A DNA stretch of 64,000 nt, taken from NCBI GenBank assembly GCA_903995115.1, contig LR877156.1:682001-746000 (forward strand), written 5' to 3'. This DNA comes from Angomonas deanei. Lineage: Eukaryota; Euglenozoa; Kinetoplastea; Trypanosomatida; Trypanosomatidae. The notes beneath the pieces are model-generated. The model saw only the letters and a list, made by a program, of their open reading frames with translations. It was not told the origin of the DNA and ran no database searches. Below, in pieces: positions 1 through 10,032 of the stretch. The stretch's first letter is position 1, and every line of letters starts with the position of its first letter. A program made the position numbers and the translations under genes.

Positions 1-310
1 CGAAGACCAAAAAAAGTCCAAAACAACTTTTTGTCCGATGTTAAGGAAAGAAAACGAAGAGTGTTTCGCCCCTTCATTTCCCTCTATTGCGTCTAAAAAC
101 GGTAGTGATACACCAAATGACTTCTATAGGAAGTATCAACCACAACGAAAAAGAAGGGGAGAGAACGGCGTGAATTGGTCGTTGTTTTGCGACTTTGAAA
201 AGGTCCGTAGGAGGGAATAAAATGATGGCGAAGTATAATCAAAATAAGAACGGTTGTATAATGTGTTAGTTAAATAGTTTGTTAAGCGACAGCAGTAATG
301 GCAATGCCAT
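1..310. other. Gene-free end of the minus-strand unit
   Basis: No convincing coding region lies here. The stretch sits downstream, in transcription sense, of the BCD1-like gene and is probably its 3' UTR and intergenic spacer. Short open frames on both strands have no recognisable composition or domain. Confidence 0.5.
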
Positions 311-1801
311 CTAGATGAAACGCCCGCGCCCTCTCCCACGACCTCTGCCGCGGCTGGGCATCTCCCGTTGTCGTTTGCGCTCCTCGTGGATGGCCTCTTC
401 ATCGTGACGAAAGCTGCACCGTTCCCCTTTCGGGCACTGTCCAAACTTGAAGAAGGACCGGCACACCGGCACCTCCTCCCTCGTGCAGTGCAGGAAGGGA
501 CACTCCTCCACGTCTTGGCATTTCCCGGCTAAAAACATGCGGCACGGCAGTCGACCAAGCTTCTCCTTCTCCTCCTCGGTGAGGTCGCTTTTCTTTGGTC
601 GCTCTCGCTTCTCCTTCGGCTTTGCCCTGAAGCTTGTCCGAATCAGCTCCTTGTCACTCTCCGTCACCAGTGCAAAGTGATGGAGGTCCTCCTTGTGGAC
701 GACGAGAAATTCAGGGTACTCATTGACAAAGAAGACGAGGCGCAAATTCTCATTCAGCGTCTTCAGCGGGTCAAGCAGAAAGTACTTTTTCTCGGTTAGT
801 CGTTCCGCACGCGCCAGTATCACCACCTCTCTACCTTCCGTGAAGTCGTCAATAAATTCCTTATTCTTTGCCTCCTCTTCATTCAACGGCACGACGTCCA
901 CCGGCACATTGTGCGCCTCGAGGGTTGTGGAGCTTTCCCGTTCCACCGAAGGGGCGCTCTTCCGTTCCTCCTCCTCCGTCGTCTTGGTGTCGGGTAACTC
1001 GGGCTGGGCCTCTGCTGCCGTCGGGTCCACTGCACCTTCGGGGTCTCCCTGGGGTGCACCGACATACGTGGAGGCCTTGTTGTATCGCTTGTTAATGTGA
1101 AAACAAGGCAGCGGTGGGTTCGTGGCCCAGGCGTACCGCATAATGTCGCCCAAATGGTGCCGCTCGTTTCCCCACGTCGTTTCGATGACCGTCCGCTGAT
1201 CCTTCTCAAAGTCATGGAAGGCAAACTCACAAAACCAAATAAAGGTGTTCGTTCTCCGGTCGAAACGCGACGGATTCCGGTCTCGTTTGTACATTCCTTC
1301 CGACGTGATCTGACAAATCACGCCCCTCTTCTTGGCAGCGTCGCGCAAGGCGTACAGTGGGGGTGGGAGTGCCTTATAACTGTAGCGCCACATGCGCGGT
1401 AGGCTGCGATTGGCACTCTCAATAGACTTACGACACGTTTCGAGGAAGTTAAAGTCGCGAGAAATTTGAAGATCTGTAAATTCATTCAGCGGAACCTTTT
1501 TCGTTACATCGGCGTGACCCGGGCACTGGAAGTCTTCCTTATGTACCCGAATGCAAGTCATACTGCACGTACGCCTGCCGCAGCCAGTACACGTGTAGAT
1601 GGACGGAGAGGAGCAGATACAGCACTTCCTTTCTACCTTCTCCTTCCCCGTACTAGTATCCTGTTGTGGGTTGACGTTCATGACATGGTGAAAATCTTCC
1701 GAGACTCTCTGGTGCAGCTCGCTGACAACATTGCTGTCATCTGGGAAAGGGACGACCTCCTCATCACCATAGTCGTCAAAACTATCATTTGAATCACTCA
1801 T
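311..1801 (-). CDS. BCD1/ZNHIT6-like box C/D snoRNP assembly factor with added CCCH fingers
   Basis: A 496-residue protein. Residues 60-93 form an HIT zinc finger (C60, C63, C71, C74, C79, C83, H87, C93), followed by the F-x-D-L-x2-S-R-D-F-x-F-L-E stretch typical of BCD1. A later block with L-D-P-x-K-T-L-x-E-N-L and E-Y-P matches the BCD1 C-terminal region. Known BCD1 proteins chaperone the 15.5K/NOP58 core during box C/D snoRNP assembly in the nucleus. Unusually, two CCCH zinc fingers (spacings 7-5-3 and 8-5-3) and an RG-repeat tail follow, suggesting direct RNA contact. The start was set at the methionine beginning MSDSNDS, because the upstream extension to 1888 is a pyrimidine-tract translation. 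Confidence 0.8.
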   Translation of the reverse strand: MSDSNDSFDDYGDEEVVPFPDDSNVVSELHQRVSEDFHHVMNVNPQQDTSTGKEKVERKCCICSSPSIYTCTGCGRRTCSMTCIRVHKEDFQCPGHADVTKKVPLNEFTDLQISRDFNFLETCRKSIESANRSLPRMWRYSYKALPPPLYALRDAAKKRGVICQITSEGMYKRDRNPSRFDRRTNTFIWFCEFAFHDFEKDQRTVIETTWGNERHHLGDIMRYAWATNPPLPCFHINKRYNKASTYVGAPQGDPEGAVDPTAAEAQPELPDTKTTEEEERKSAPSVERESSTTLEAHNVPVDVVPLNEEEAKNKEFIDDFTEGREVVILARAERLTEKKYFLLDPLKTLNENLRLVFFVNEYPEFLVVHKEDLHHFALVTESDKELIRTSFRAKPKEKRERPKKSDLTEEEKEKLGRLPCRMFLAGKCQDVEECPFLHCTREEVPVCRSFFKFGQCPKGERCSFRHDEEAIHEERKRQREMPSRGRGRGRGRGRFI

Positions 1802-1973
1802 GTCTCTATTAAAAAAAAAGGGGGGAGGAGAGGCAGATAAAAGCAGCCATGACGGGAAGGAGGCAGTGAATATCTCTTTTTCAAACAAGCCACTTCATCT
1901 GTGAAAAATAGGAGGTGAAGAAGACCTGCGGGGATACATCAATGAAGAGCACAACGCGGCGTGCACCGATTCG

Positions 1974-2597
1974 CTAAATACCAAGAATGACAGAAGCAGC
2001 TATGAGACGGAACGGACTGCCCTCTTCTACCTTTTCCAGAGGTAACGACCTCTTCTCCGGGTTCGTGTCGGCAGAGTACTTTGAATACATAAAATCGATT
2101 GCCACGTTGAGCACATCAGACGGCAGAGGCACCGGTATGAGAGGATAGAGCGTCCGTCCTTCCCACTCCACCGCCGCGATCACGGAAGGGCGCGTCGTGA
2201 CGGTCTTCTCCTTTGTATTGGAGGTGCGCCGTCCGCTGTCCGACTTGGGCCGCTCCGAGAGCGTATTGGTGTTACTGTACTGCTGGGTTGCCTCCAGGGC
2301 CTTCTGGAATTCCTCATTTAAATACGATAGAGGCACGTCCACGAGGGCCTGATCGTCCCCGTAAAAGTCAATATACGTAACATAGTCGGCGTTGCTAGCC
2401 CTATCCTGTCCACTGCCGTTGGCAACCGCCTCGTAGGCACTCCAGTAATCCACACACAACCGACTAACAGAGGCACAATTCTTGTCTATGGCGTAAAGCT
2501 GGCCGTCGTTACTTTGCAGAACGACTAGCTGTTTAGGGTCCTGCTGCCACTTCGTCGCTGCCACGCTATCCGACGCTACTGTTTTGCGCTTCGACAT
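1974..2597 (-). CDS. Divergent Elongin-C/Skp1-fold protein (copy A)
   Basis: A 207-residue protein. The N-terminal part (about residues 20-55) has the beta-strand pattern of the BTB/Skp1/Elongin-C fold (V-V-L-Q-S-N-D-G-Q-L-Y). The C-terminal part, L-P-S-D-V-L-N-V-A-I-D-F-M-Y, followed by a segment ending in A-A-S-V-I-L-G-I, resembles the Elongin-C helices that bind BC-box proteins. Between them is a hydrophilic insert of about 60 residues that Elongin C lacks. The next gene (2770-3252) looks like a paralogue, which strengthens the call. If it acts like Elongin C it would be an adaptor of a cullin-type ubiquitin ligase; that is inference. An unrelated small protein remains possible. Confidence 0.5.
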   Translation of the reverse strand: MSKRKTVASDSVAATKWQQDPKQLVVLQSNDGQLYAIDKNCASVSRLCVDYWSAYEAVANGSGQDRASNADYVTYIDFYGDDQALVDVPLSYLNEEFQKALEATQQYSNTNTLSERPKSDSGRRTSNTKEKTVTTRPSVIAAVEWEGRTLYPLIPVPLPSDVLNVAIDFMYSKYSADTNPEKRSLPLEKVEEGSPFRLIAASVILGI

Positions 2598-2749
2598 GTC
2601 TTTTTGACGAAAGAATTACTATATCGTGAAGGAGAAGCAATAAGGAAAGATTATAAACAGCAAATCAACAAATCACAGAAATGCAGTACCAGTTTTCTTC
2701 GTGCTTTACAACGTTTTCTTCTTCGTTGATGGAACACACTATATAAACA

Positions 2750-2771
2750 TCTCTCTCTCTCTCTCTCTCTC
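2750..2771. repeat. (CT)n microsatellite
   Basis: About eleven CT units on the plus strand. The tract runs directly into the stop codon of the Elongin-C-like gene that ends at 2770, so that gene's 3' UTR begins with a GA repeat. Confidence 0.95.
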
Positions 2772-3252
2772 AACACTCCAACACACTCGCCACCTTCAAC
2801 AACGGTATGGCGGACGCCGCCGCAATCTCCAGTGATGGAAGTTCCTTCACATGCATCACCTCAAACTTGTACTTTTGGTGGAGGTACTTGATAAGGGTCT
2901 CGGTCATGATATTCGTGAGAGTAGGGAAAGCCACTCGGACGGTGGTGTTGTGCAGTCGGCGGTCCACGTAGGAGTAGGGCGTCTCCTTGGCGGCAGAGGG
3001 TGACGCTGTTGAGCTGGTCTCGTCGGACCCTACGAATTCCACGGTCATCTCCGTCAAGTGTATGTCGGAGCCCTTCTCTAGCACACGTCGCAGCAGCGGG
3101 GACTGACGAAGGCACTCCAGGTGCACAATGAACTCATACAGTTCACTAGAATAGACCGACACATACTCCGAGGCGTTGACCCCTACGGTATCCATATGCG
3201 GGGGTGGCGGAGGGGTCTTCCGCATTGGATTGAAAGGCAAACCACTACTCAT
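2770..3252 (-). CDS. Elongin-C-like protein (copy B)
   Basis: A 160-residue protein that matches Elongin C along most of its length: an opening Y-V-S-V-Y-S-S-E-L-Y-E-F-I-V strand pair, then C-L-R-Q-S-P-L-L-R-R-V-L, then V-R-V-A-F-P-T-L-T, a Y-L-H-Q-K-Y-K-F segment corresponding to the Y-K-V-R-Y region, and a final A-A-A-S-A-I-P-L-L-K-V-A-S-V-L-E-C that mirrors the A-A-N-F-L-D-C ending. Elongin C bridges SOCS/VHL-box substrate receptors to cullins, and also occurs in the Elongin transcription complex. A proline-rich N-terminus of about 25 residues and an S/T-rich loop (about residues 75-95) are extra. It lies 172 bp upstream, in transcription sense, of the more diverged copy A. Confidence 0.75.
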   Translation of the reverse strand: MSSGLPFNPMRKTPPPPPHMDTVGVNASEYVSVYSSELYEFIVHLECLRQSPLLRRVLEKGSDIHLTEMTVEFVGSDETSSTASPSAAKETPYSYVDRRLHNTTVRVAFPTLTNIMTETLIKYLHQKYKFEVMHVKELPSLEIAAASAIPLLKVASVLEC

Positions 3253-3487
3253 TGTCGCTTACTGTTTCTATAATATGGACTAAATGATGAAAGGTGAGAA
3301 TATGAAACAACGGTTAGTTGTGGTCAGGTACACGCATACTTGGCAAACCCTAGTTTATCACAAACAGAAGAGACAGGCACCTTTTAGGTAGCACAGACGC
3401 CCAAAATGAACGACATCGAAAAACAGTATGAAATTAAATTAAATCGTTACATTACATTTTGACAGTTATAAATGTGAAAAATATGAA

Positions 3488-4141
3488 TTAATCGCCACCG
3501 GCGACAAACCGGCCGGACCTCTCACGATCGTGCTCCACTAGCGTCCACGCCTGTCCGTAGGTGCCGTCCGGGAGGAGAAGGGAGTCGTTCGGCCTCGTGC
3601 TCGACGGGGAGCCTATGGAGGTGTAGCCGTAGTCGTACAGCTTACAGTACGGTATGTGGTGGTGCAGGGTGTACTTCCACACTTCGGAGTAGGTCCAGTA
3701 GAACAAGGGACACGCCCGCAGCATCGGGGGCCACCCCTCCGTGGTGGGTGCTAAATCGCTAAACTGATATTTCCCATTCGGGTCGTCCTGTCTAGTGCCC
3801 ATGAACACCACATCAATCGCAATCTCTCGCTTCACCCTCCACAGTCCCGCACACAGTCCATCCTCGGCAGGAAATTCTAACATTTTCTTTCCCGGAAGCC
3901 GCAAGGACATGTATTCGCGTCGGAATGCCGTTAACTCCTCAAATTCCGCCTCCTTTTCCACAAAAAAGAAAATGGGGCACTTCTCCAACACCTCACGTCC
4001 GACCGTGTTCAGCAGCAGTTCCACGACGAGGACGCTATCTTTCCCAGCGTTAAAGGAGACGCCAATCTTCTCCGGCGTATGCTGGGCGAATACCTTTTTT
4101 ATCAAGGAAACAGAGGCCTCATATCCTTGTGTTCCACTCAT
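3488..4141 (-). CDS. FAD1: FAD synthase (FMN adenylyltransferase, PAPS-reductase-like family)
   Basis: A 217-residue enzyme that makes FAD from FMN and ATP. Visible motifs are the PP-loop S-F-N-A-G-K-D-S (29-36), G-T-R-Q-D-D-P (115-121), and the family signature R-A-C-P-L-F-Y-W-T-Y-S-E-V-W (142-155) followed by P-Y-C-K-L-Y-D-Y-G-Y-T-S-I-G. These match the yeast FAD1/human FLAD1 C-terminal domain. The protein is a single domain with no organelle-targeting extension visible if the start is taken at MSGTQG. The longer open frame to 4276 adds only a hydrophobic, pyrimidine-tract-derived leader. FAD users in this window include the mitochondrial glycerol-3-phosphate dehydrogenase, but adjacency in a kinetoplastid unit does not imply shared regulation. 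Confidence 0.9.
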   Translation of the reverse strand: MSGTQGYEASVSLIKKVFAQHTPEKIGVSFNAGKDSVLVVELLLNTVGREVLEKCPIFFFVEKEAEFEELTAFRREYMSLRLPGKKMLEFPAEDGLCAGLWRVKREIAIDVVFMGTRQDDPNGKYQFSDLAPTTEGWPPMLRACPLFYWTYSEVWKYTLHHHIPYCKLYDYGYTSIGSPSSTRPNDSLLLPDGTYGQAWTLVEHDRERSGRFVAGGD

Positions 4142-4729
4142 TGTGAACGAAGTGAAATAAAACAGAGAAACGTATTTCCTTTTCTTAGAAAAAAGAAAAA
4201 AAAAGATTAAGAAAATAGACAATCGGCAGTAAACACAGAAGCTCCATTGGGGAGTTCCACAGAATGATTCACCCACGGCAAGCGAAACTACTAGCCACTA
4301 AGTGGAAAAAAGAAGTTAATGGTAAAACAGAACATAAAAAAAAAAAAAAAAAAATGTATCTTTAAAAGAAAAAACACTCGCACACAAAAAAATTTCATTT
4401 TTTATAATCATTACTATTCAGTGCATTTCAAATATTTACATTCCACAAAAAAAAAAAAAAAGAGAGTTTTGAAAAAGAAAGCACTCGCGCACATGGACTA
4501 GTCTAATAATAATAAGTGCCTTTTCTACAACTGCGGTGCGCCATTTTTTCCTACATATATGCAACGTTTGTGTTCTATTTTCATTTTATTTTTTTACGGT
4601 CAATATTATCGGGTATAATGAATGCTTCTTTTACTGTTAATATTATTGTTTTTTTATGAGTTACGCGGCAAAGATGCGTAAAGGCAATAATAATATAGTA
4701 AAAGGAAGAAGAGAATATATAAACACAAA
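4142..4729. other. AT-rich intergenic spacer between GP63 and FAD synthase
   Basis: The 588-bp spacer contains several A-runs of 13-17 on the plus strand (pyrimidine tracts in the sense of transcription). These are presumably the trans-splice and polyadenylation control region for the FAD synthase mRNA and the GP63 3' UTR. I see no RNA gene or conserved coding sequence. Confidence 0.5.
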
Positions 4730-6775
4730 TCACAAGAAGAGGGCGATCAGCAGAGCCGTTAAGCTCACCATAATAGAGTTACGGACGGAGAAACCAAGAG
4801 CTCCGTTCACCAGACCACATAAAGACTTGGCCCCGCTCCAGCTATCGAAGCAAACGCCGGCCTGCTCTTGAAAGTTTCTCCTACACCGGGAGCGTACCTC
4901 AGGGCCTATCGTATCACGGATCAGCATGGCCATCTCCTGTGAGCACTTGCGGCTCATACACTGTTGTAACATTCTGGTAAAGTAATCGCACAATGGGTAG
5001 AATTCGGCGATCTTCTTGCACTTTTCCATTCTCTCCTCGCAGGTACCCTCTTCCTCCGTGGTCACGCTAAACGTTAGTGCGCTGTGTGTCACGGTGGGGG
5101 AGGTGGCGGTGGTGGGGATCGTACTGAGACCAGACGACTCCCTCCCTCTACAGATGAAGGACGCCTCTGGGCACTTCACCTTGCCCTCCACACTGAGAAG
5201 GTGGGAGGTATCGGCGAATCCCTCGCTACCGTCCTCGGGGCAGCTCGCGGTCTGGCCTTGGATTCTAAGGTAGAGCCTTCCCTCAGGGGAGCACGCGGTG
5301 GGGATGCACCTCGGGCCGTACCCAGCGTTGGGAAAGCCATTCGTCATGAGTGTGGACTCAAAGCAGCGTGACGTGGGGGCGAACTCGTGCCCATAAAAGT
5401 TGAACAGTCCTTCGCCCTTCATAACGCAGTACGCATTGTCGTAGGCCGACACCACAGGGCAGTAATCCAACGTCTCCATGGAGCCGCCCAAGCTGGGGTC
5501 CGACATGTACTGATACATCTGGCTCAGCCCATCGTAGGACTGCACATTGCAGCGGCCGATACCCTGTCGGTCATACGTACACCGCTGCTTTGTGGCAGAG
5601 TCCTTGGTAAAGCAGAACTCATCTGCGACGCCACTATCGGTATTCGCCTTGCAAGTCTTCATCAAAAAATCGCAACCCTTCTTATAACCAAAGTTGTAGT
5701 TGTCCTCTGCCTTCGAGTAGTCCGGCGTGTAGTAGCCCCTGTCCTCAAAAAGGGCGAGTGTGACGGAGGAGTAAAACAAGGCGGCGGTGGTAATAACACC
5801 TACCATGGCCTCCTCCAAAAAGATGCGTCCCTTCCAGTGGGAGCCCGCCGTGCCGGCCCCACCTCCGTCTTCAATCTCTACACCATCCAGCGTCTCACAC
5901 CCAAAGTGGTCTTTTGCCTTTTCTATCACTCGGGGGGTGACAATGAGGTTGACATACTTGCCCAGACCGTCACGGTACACTTTTTTCATACCACCAGTCG
6001 AGTGATAAGTGCCATCCTCGTCGTAGAAATCTTGTCTTCCGGTAGAAAGGGCAGAAAAGCCGAGCGCATGAGATAGTTCGTGCGCGGCGACGCGGACTTG
6101 CAGTTGAGACACGGTGCCACCAAGTCGGGAGGGAACAATGTTGATCCAGCCCACCGTTGGTCGGTTTGGCGTGGCGCTGTCTCTCACACACGTTTGTGCC
6201 CAAGCAAGAGTGGAGGACGAGGGACTGTCATTCGGGCCGGCAGACACAAAGACCACAAAGTCACTGTCGTAGACGGTGAACGCCGGGCCATTGTTACAGC
6301 TATTGGATGGGACGTTGATCGACTGCGTCGGCGTGATGGTTAGCATGCTGCTCAGGAGATCCACCGCCCCGCCCACCGTGGCGAAGAGTGTGGCGTTTTT
6401 CTCTGGTGTCAAAACGTCATTCTTACCGCAGGTGATGGTGTTATACGTCGTCAATGACTCCACCGTGTCGCCCACTTTCTCACAATACCCCTCGGCGAGG
6501 AAAATGATGTGAAACTTTATATTTCGCTTCTCGATGGTCAAGGTAACGGCTGTTCGCGTGTCGGAGGGTTGGTCAACGGGAGGGCTCTGCTGCTTCACCA
6601 CCTCTCCATAAGGAATTTTGTCCTCATCAATCATCATTTGGTCGTGGAGGCATGTGTGGATTGGGGTCGTCGTGAAGTTTACATCAGAGTCCACCGTTTC
6701 CTCATGCCCGAAAACAAGCGTGCTACTCCAGAGTGCTAATATACAAATCAGAAAAAAACATTGAAATATTTCCAT
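4730..6775 (-). CDS. GP63: Leishmanolysin-like surface metalloprotease (GP63/MSP, peptidase family M8)
   Basis: A 681-residue zinc protease. It has a signal peptide (about residues 1-23), the catalytic H-E-L-S-H (H232, E233, H236), a third zinc ligand at H313 in G-S-H-W-K, and a Met-turn at M324. The motifs E-D-G-G-G-A-G-T and F-E-D-R-G-Y-Y are classic for M8, and many cysteines follow. The C-terminus ends in a hydrophobic stretch (about 660-681) preceded by small residues, compatible with a GPI-anchor signal, so the mature enzyme probably sits on the outer surface. The start is the methionine just before the signal peptide; upstream codons to 6877 come from a pyrimidine-rich leader. Only one copy is seen here, though the family is often expanded. 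Confidence 0.96.
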   Translation of the reverse strand: MEIFQCFFLICILALWSSTLVFGHEETVDSDVNFTTTPIHTCLHDQMMIDEDKIPYGEVVKQQSPPVDQPSDTRTAVTLTIEKRNIKFHIIFLAEGYCEKVGDTVESLTTYNTITCGKNDVLTPEKNATLFATVGGAVDLLSSMLTITPTQSINVPSNSCNNGPAFTVYDSDFVVFVSAGPNDSPSSSTLAWAQTCVRDSATPNRPTVGWINIVPSRLGGTVSQLQVRVAAHELSHALGFSALSTGRQDFYDEDGTYHSTGGMKKVYRDGLGKYVNLIVTPRVIEKAKDHFGCETLDGVEIEDGGGAGTAGSHWKGRIFLEEAMVGVITTAALFYSSVTLALFEDRGYYTPDYSKAEDNYNFGYKKGCDFLMKTCKANTDSGVADEFCFTKDSATKQRCTYDRQGIGRCNVQSYDGLSQMYQYMSDPSLGGSMETLDYCPVVSAYDNAYCVMKGEGLFNFYGHEFAPTSRCFESTLMTNGFPNAGYGPRCIPTACSPEGRLYLRIQGQTASCPEDGSEGFADTSHLLSVEGKVKCPEASFICRGRESSGLSTIPTTATSPTVTHSALTFSVTTEEEGTCEERMEKCKKIAEFYPLCDYFTRMLQQCMSRKCSQEMAMLIRDTIGPEVRSRCRRNFQEQAGVCFDSWSGAKSLCGLVNGALGFSVRNSIMVSLTALLIALFL

Positions 6776-6943
6776 AATTAAAGCAAAAAAAGAAAAAAAT
6801 TCTTCTCTGTGAAAGGAAGGGAGAGTGAATGAAAATAGTTGTGAGAATGATACCGAGCGGAGATGACGACCGATCATAATGAAGAATTAAGAAAGAAAAA
6901 AAAAATGAGTGAACGTTTCGAGAGATCAGCGCAACATGGACTG

Positions 6944-9900
6944 CTACGATTTGCCTTCCGTGACGAGGACAAAAGGCTTTACCAACAGGGCGACTAGGAG
7001 AGGCGAAGGGGAAACACTCCGAGACGTGACGGGACAGATCCACAGGTCTTGTCTATAGTCTTCCGCGTTATTCTTCTTCTGCTCTTCGTGTGCCTTTTCA
7101 ACGAACGTGCACAGACTCTTCGAAATGAGCCTATCCCACCCCTCGATCCCACCGCGCAAGAACTCTCGAATGGACTGTCGGCAGATATTGCCGCTGCCCT
7201 TCGGGTTAATCAGCGAACGCAGCCAGTTCCCTATGCAGAGGGTGCAAAGGAAGAATGGGTCCACACCACAGCTGACGAGGATAGCGTGCACACTCGGGTT
7301 CGCTTCCAACAGGCGGCACACCGAAAAGGATCTTTCTGTGCGGTGATTAAACTGTTTCCACTCTTCCTCCGTTCGCTGACGGATCAAGTCGCTGACGGAC
7401 TCGATCGTGCTACCCTGAAAGGCTAGAATGGCAAACGCTACCACTTCCCGCAGCGCGCGGTCCTGCGCTGGACGTTGGGGAAACGCCTCCGCTATGGTGG
7501 GCTCCACTTTTTCATCCAGGCTCGTCACCTCCTCCAGCAGTGGGGGACGGGACTCGCCTTCGGCAAAGGAGTCCACATCGATCACCACGTCCACCCGCGA
7601 ATCGGCGAGAAACTCATTCAATAACACCTCCGACAGGCGCTTTTTCCCTTTCGCGGACGTTAGAAATCGCAGGCTAAAGTAAACGGGATCGACCCCTCGC
7701 CTGGATTGACAAAAAAGACGAAGCGCCTGCAGACGTCCGCCCAAAAGGGGCACCGCCACAGAGCGCACTCGGCGTAGGGGTTTATTAAAACACACATGGT
7801 CAGTATGTTTAACACGAACACAAGAGAGTCTTCGTCGAATGGGGTACGATTCCTTTCCCCTTCCTCCCGTTCCACCCACAGACGGAACAGTTGATCCAGC
7901 ACACAGTCCACACGGGCACTATAAGACTTCATTTGCGGGGCGGGCAGCAGATCTGGGAGCGGGAGTTGCTCCAGCAACGGCGCGTCGTAGCTCCACACGG
8001 TGCATTTTAGCATTTGATACAATAGCAGTTTATCCAAATCCTTCGAGACCCCGCGACCCTTTTCCGCACTCGCCGGATTACGAATGACATCGTCACAAAA
8101 CTCGATGGGAACGAGAAGAGGCCACGCGCTGTCCACCAAACGGTCTTTTACATTGCTGCGGGTGAGCAGGTCCGACAGGGCACTGTCAATCACCTTTAAC
8201 AGTTCTGTGCGCGATAGACGGCTGGTACACCAACGTGTCAACAGCTGAAATGTGGCAGGGGTGATCACCGTCGTGGACTGCATCCCTTTGCCGTGCGGGT
8301 ACGTGAGGATCCCTTTTAAGACGGACGCATAATTCAGTAGGAGCTTTTCTTTCCCCTCTATTCGGTCATACAGCATGCACCACCCGTCTACAGACGACGA
8401 AATGCACACGACGTACGCATAGCTCATGTGTGGCGACGGAGCACAAACCGCGGTGATAATGGTCTCCACCAAGTCTGACAATTCAGTGACGAACATGGGA
8501 AGCACGGTACTCCAGAAGACTTGCGCCTGTACGGCAATGGACTCATTCTGGAAAGCGTTTAGAGTGGTCCACAGCGCTTTCATTTTTTGTATTTCGTCCG
8601 TCTGAATACTTTTTGCCCGCTTCCTGACGAGAGCATCGACCATTTTCAGAACGCCTGTCACAAACGATTCATCCTTCTTCTTCGTCGTTTTTGTGTCAAC
8701 GCGGTGCAACGAGTCCAACGATTTGGCGAATACATCCTTTATTTCTTCCGCTTGCTCCTCTTCGTAGTAGGAAAAGCAGTACGCGAGGGTTTCGGCCGTA
8801 AACACGATCGACTCGTTTAGCTCCATTTTCTGTTCAATAAAAAAGTTGAACAGTGCACCAACATGATGGGCCGCCAGCCCTCGGTCGGTGTGAATGAGCG
8901 TCCGCAGAAGCAGGCAGTCTAAAGCGGTGGCGAACCCAACGCTCAATTTGGATGTAATCCCCTCCATGAGGACGATGAAGGAAGTGGTGGCGGTGATCTT
9001 GACAATCAGGGAGGAACGCGCAAACCAGCCCGTCATGCACTTGGCGCACGGGTCCTCTTGGGAGAAGAAGTCAATATATGTCAGACAGCAGGTGAGAAGC
9101 CGTTGAAAGACCAGCAGCAGGTCATCGTCATTTATCAAGATGGAGTTGTTGTGGAACGTTAACATCAACTTGTATAGAATGGGTAAAAACAGCAACTCGG
9201 TGTGGTGTTCCACCCGGTCCAGTACCTCTTCCAAAAGGCACAACCGCTGTCGAGACCCGGACAAACTAAAATACTTGGTGAGCGCAGGCTCCCCTGTGAT
9301 AGGGGCGTAGTGGGCACAGCTGCACAACAGCCGGCTGATCTGCCTCCACTGCTTTGCCTGGAGAACCCTATCGGGTTGAACCTCCAGCAGACCTAAAACC
9401 GCCTTCGCGAAATCGTCATAGTAATTCTCCGCACTTGATAAACGCCCGCTGGAGTCTGGTGAAATCAATGTGTCAGAGTTGACAGACGCGGCGGCGGCCT
9501 CCGATACGTCGTCCCGCTCAAGGGCCGCGTAGAATGACTGGAGCAGCCCGTCCACCTGACCCTGCGACGGAGAACACCCTCGGGGAAACTCCCCTTCCCC
9601 CACCGTCAGCCAATCTCCAGAATTCCCAAAGTCACCGTCGAAATTTAGCACATTGACATTGTCGTCGTCCCCGAACTCTTCGGTTTCCACCGTTGCCACG
9701 TTGTGAGTTTTGAGGAGAACATTCTCGCACGTGGTCAGCAAATCCTTGTACTCACTGTCATTGGCGATCGCCTTCAAAAAGGAGGCGCGGTCCAAAACAC
9801 CGCCCGCCCGTACATGTTGCTTTTGATACTCGGCTGCTTTTTTGCTAATGAATTCCTGTACGTTTATATTCAATTGTCGCACGGTCTCCAAAGATGACAT

Positions 9901-10032
9901 TTTGGGATCGACTACTTCCAAGTGCTCCACCACTCTTTCTACACTCTTACATATGCCAGTGGTGCGAAGGTACTTTACATTCTTTCCCACGCAACGATCC
10001 AACGAGAGGGTTTCAAAGTTATCATTTTGCAT
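6944..10032 (-). CDS. Large helical protein, Broad-minded (TBC1D32)-like candidate, split by one frame shift
   Basis: Two overlapping frames (7660-10032, 790 codons, and 6944-7879) appear to be one protein of roughly 1,000 residues. The upstream frame reads naturally up to R-R-F-V-F-F at the A6 run 7711-7716 and then becomes meaningless. The downstream frame reads naturally from just that point, and its first 60 residues look like out-of-frame Arg-rich translation. One extra base in that run would join them. The N-terminal E-H-L-E-V-V-D block and a C-terminal P-F-F-L-C-T-L-C-I-G-N-W-L-R segment recall Broad-minded, a ciliary protein of the CCRK pathway. That match is from memory and weak. The rest is alpha-helical with no catalytic motif. 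Confidence 0.4.

Noticed and set aside
5387-6076. 229-codon plus-strand frame
   Set aside because: Antisense to the GP63 coding region and without recognisable composition.
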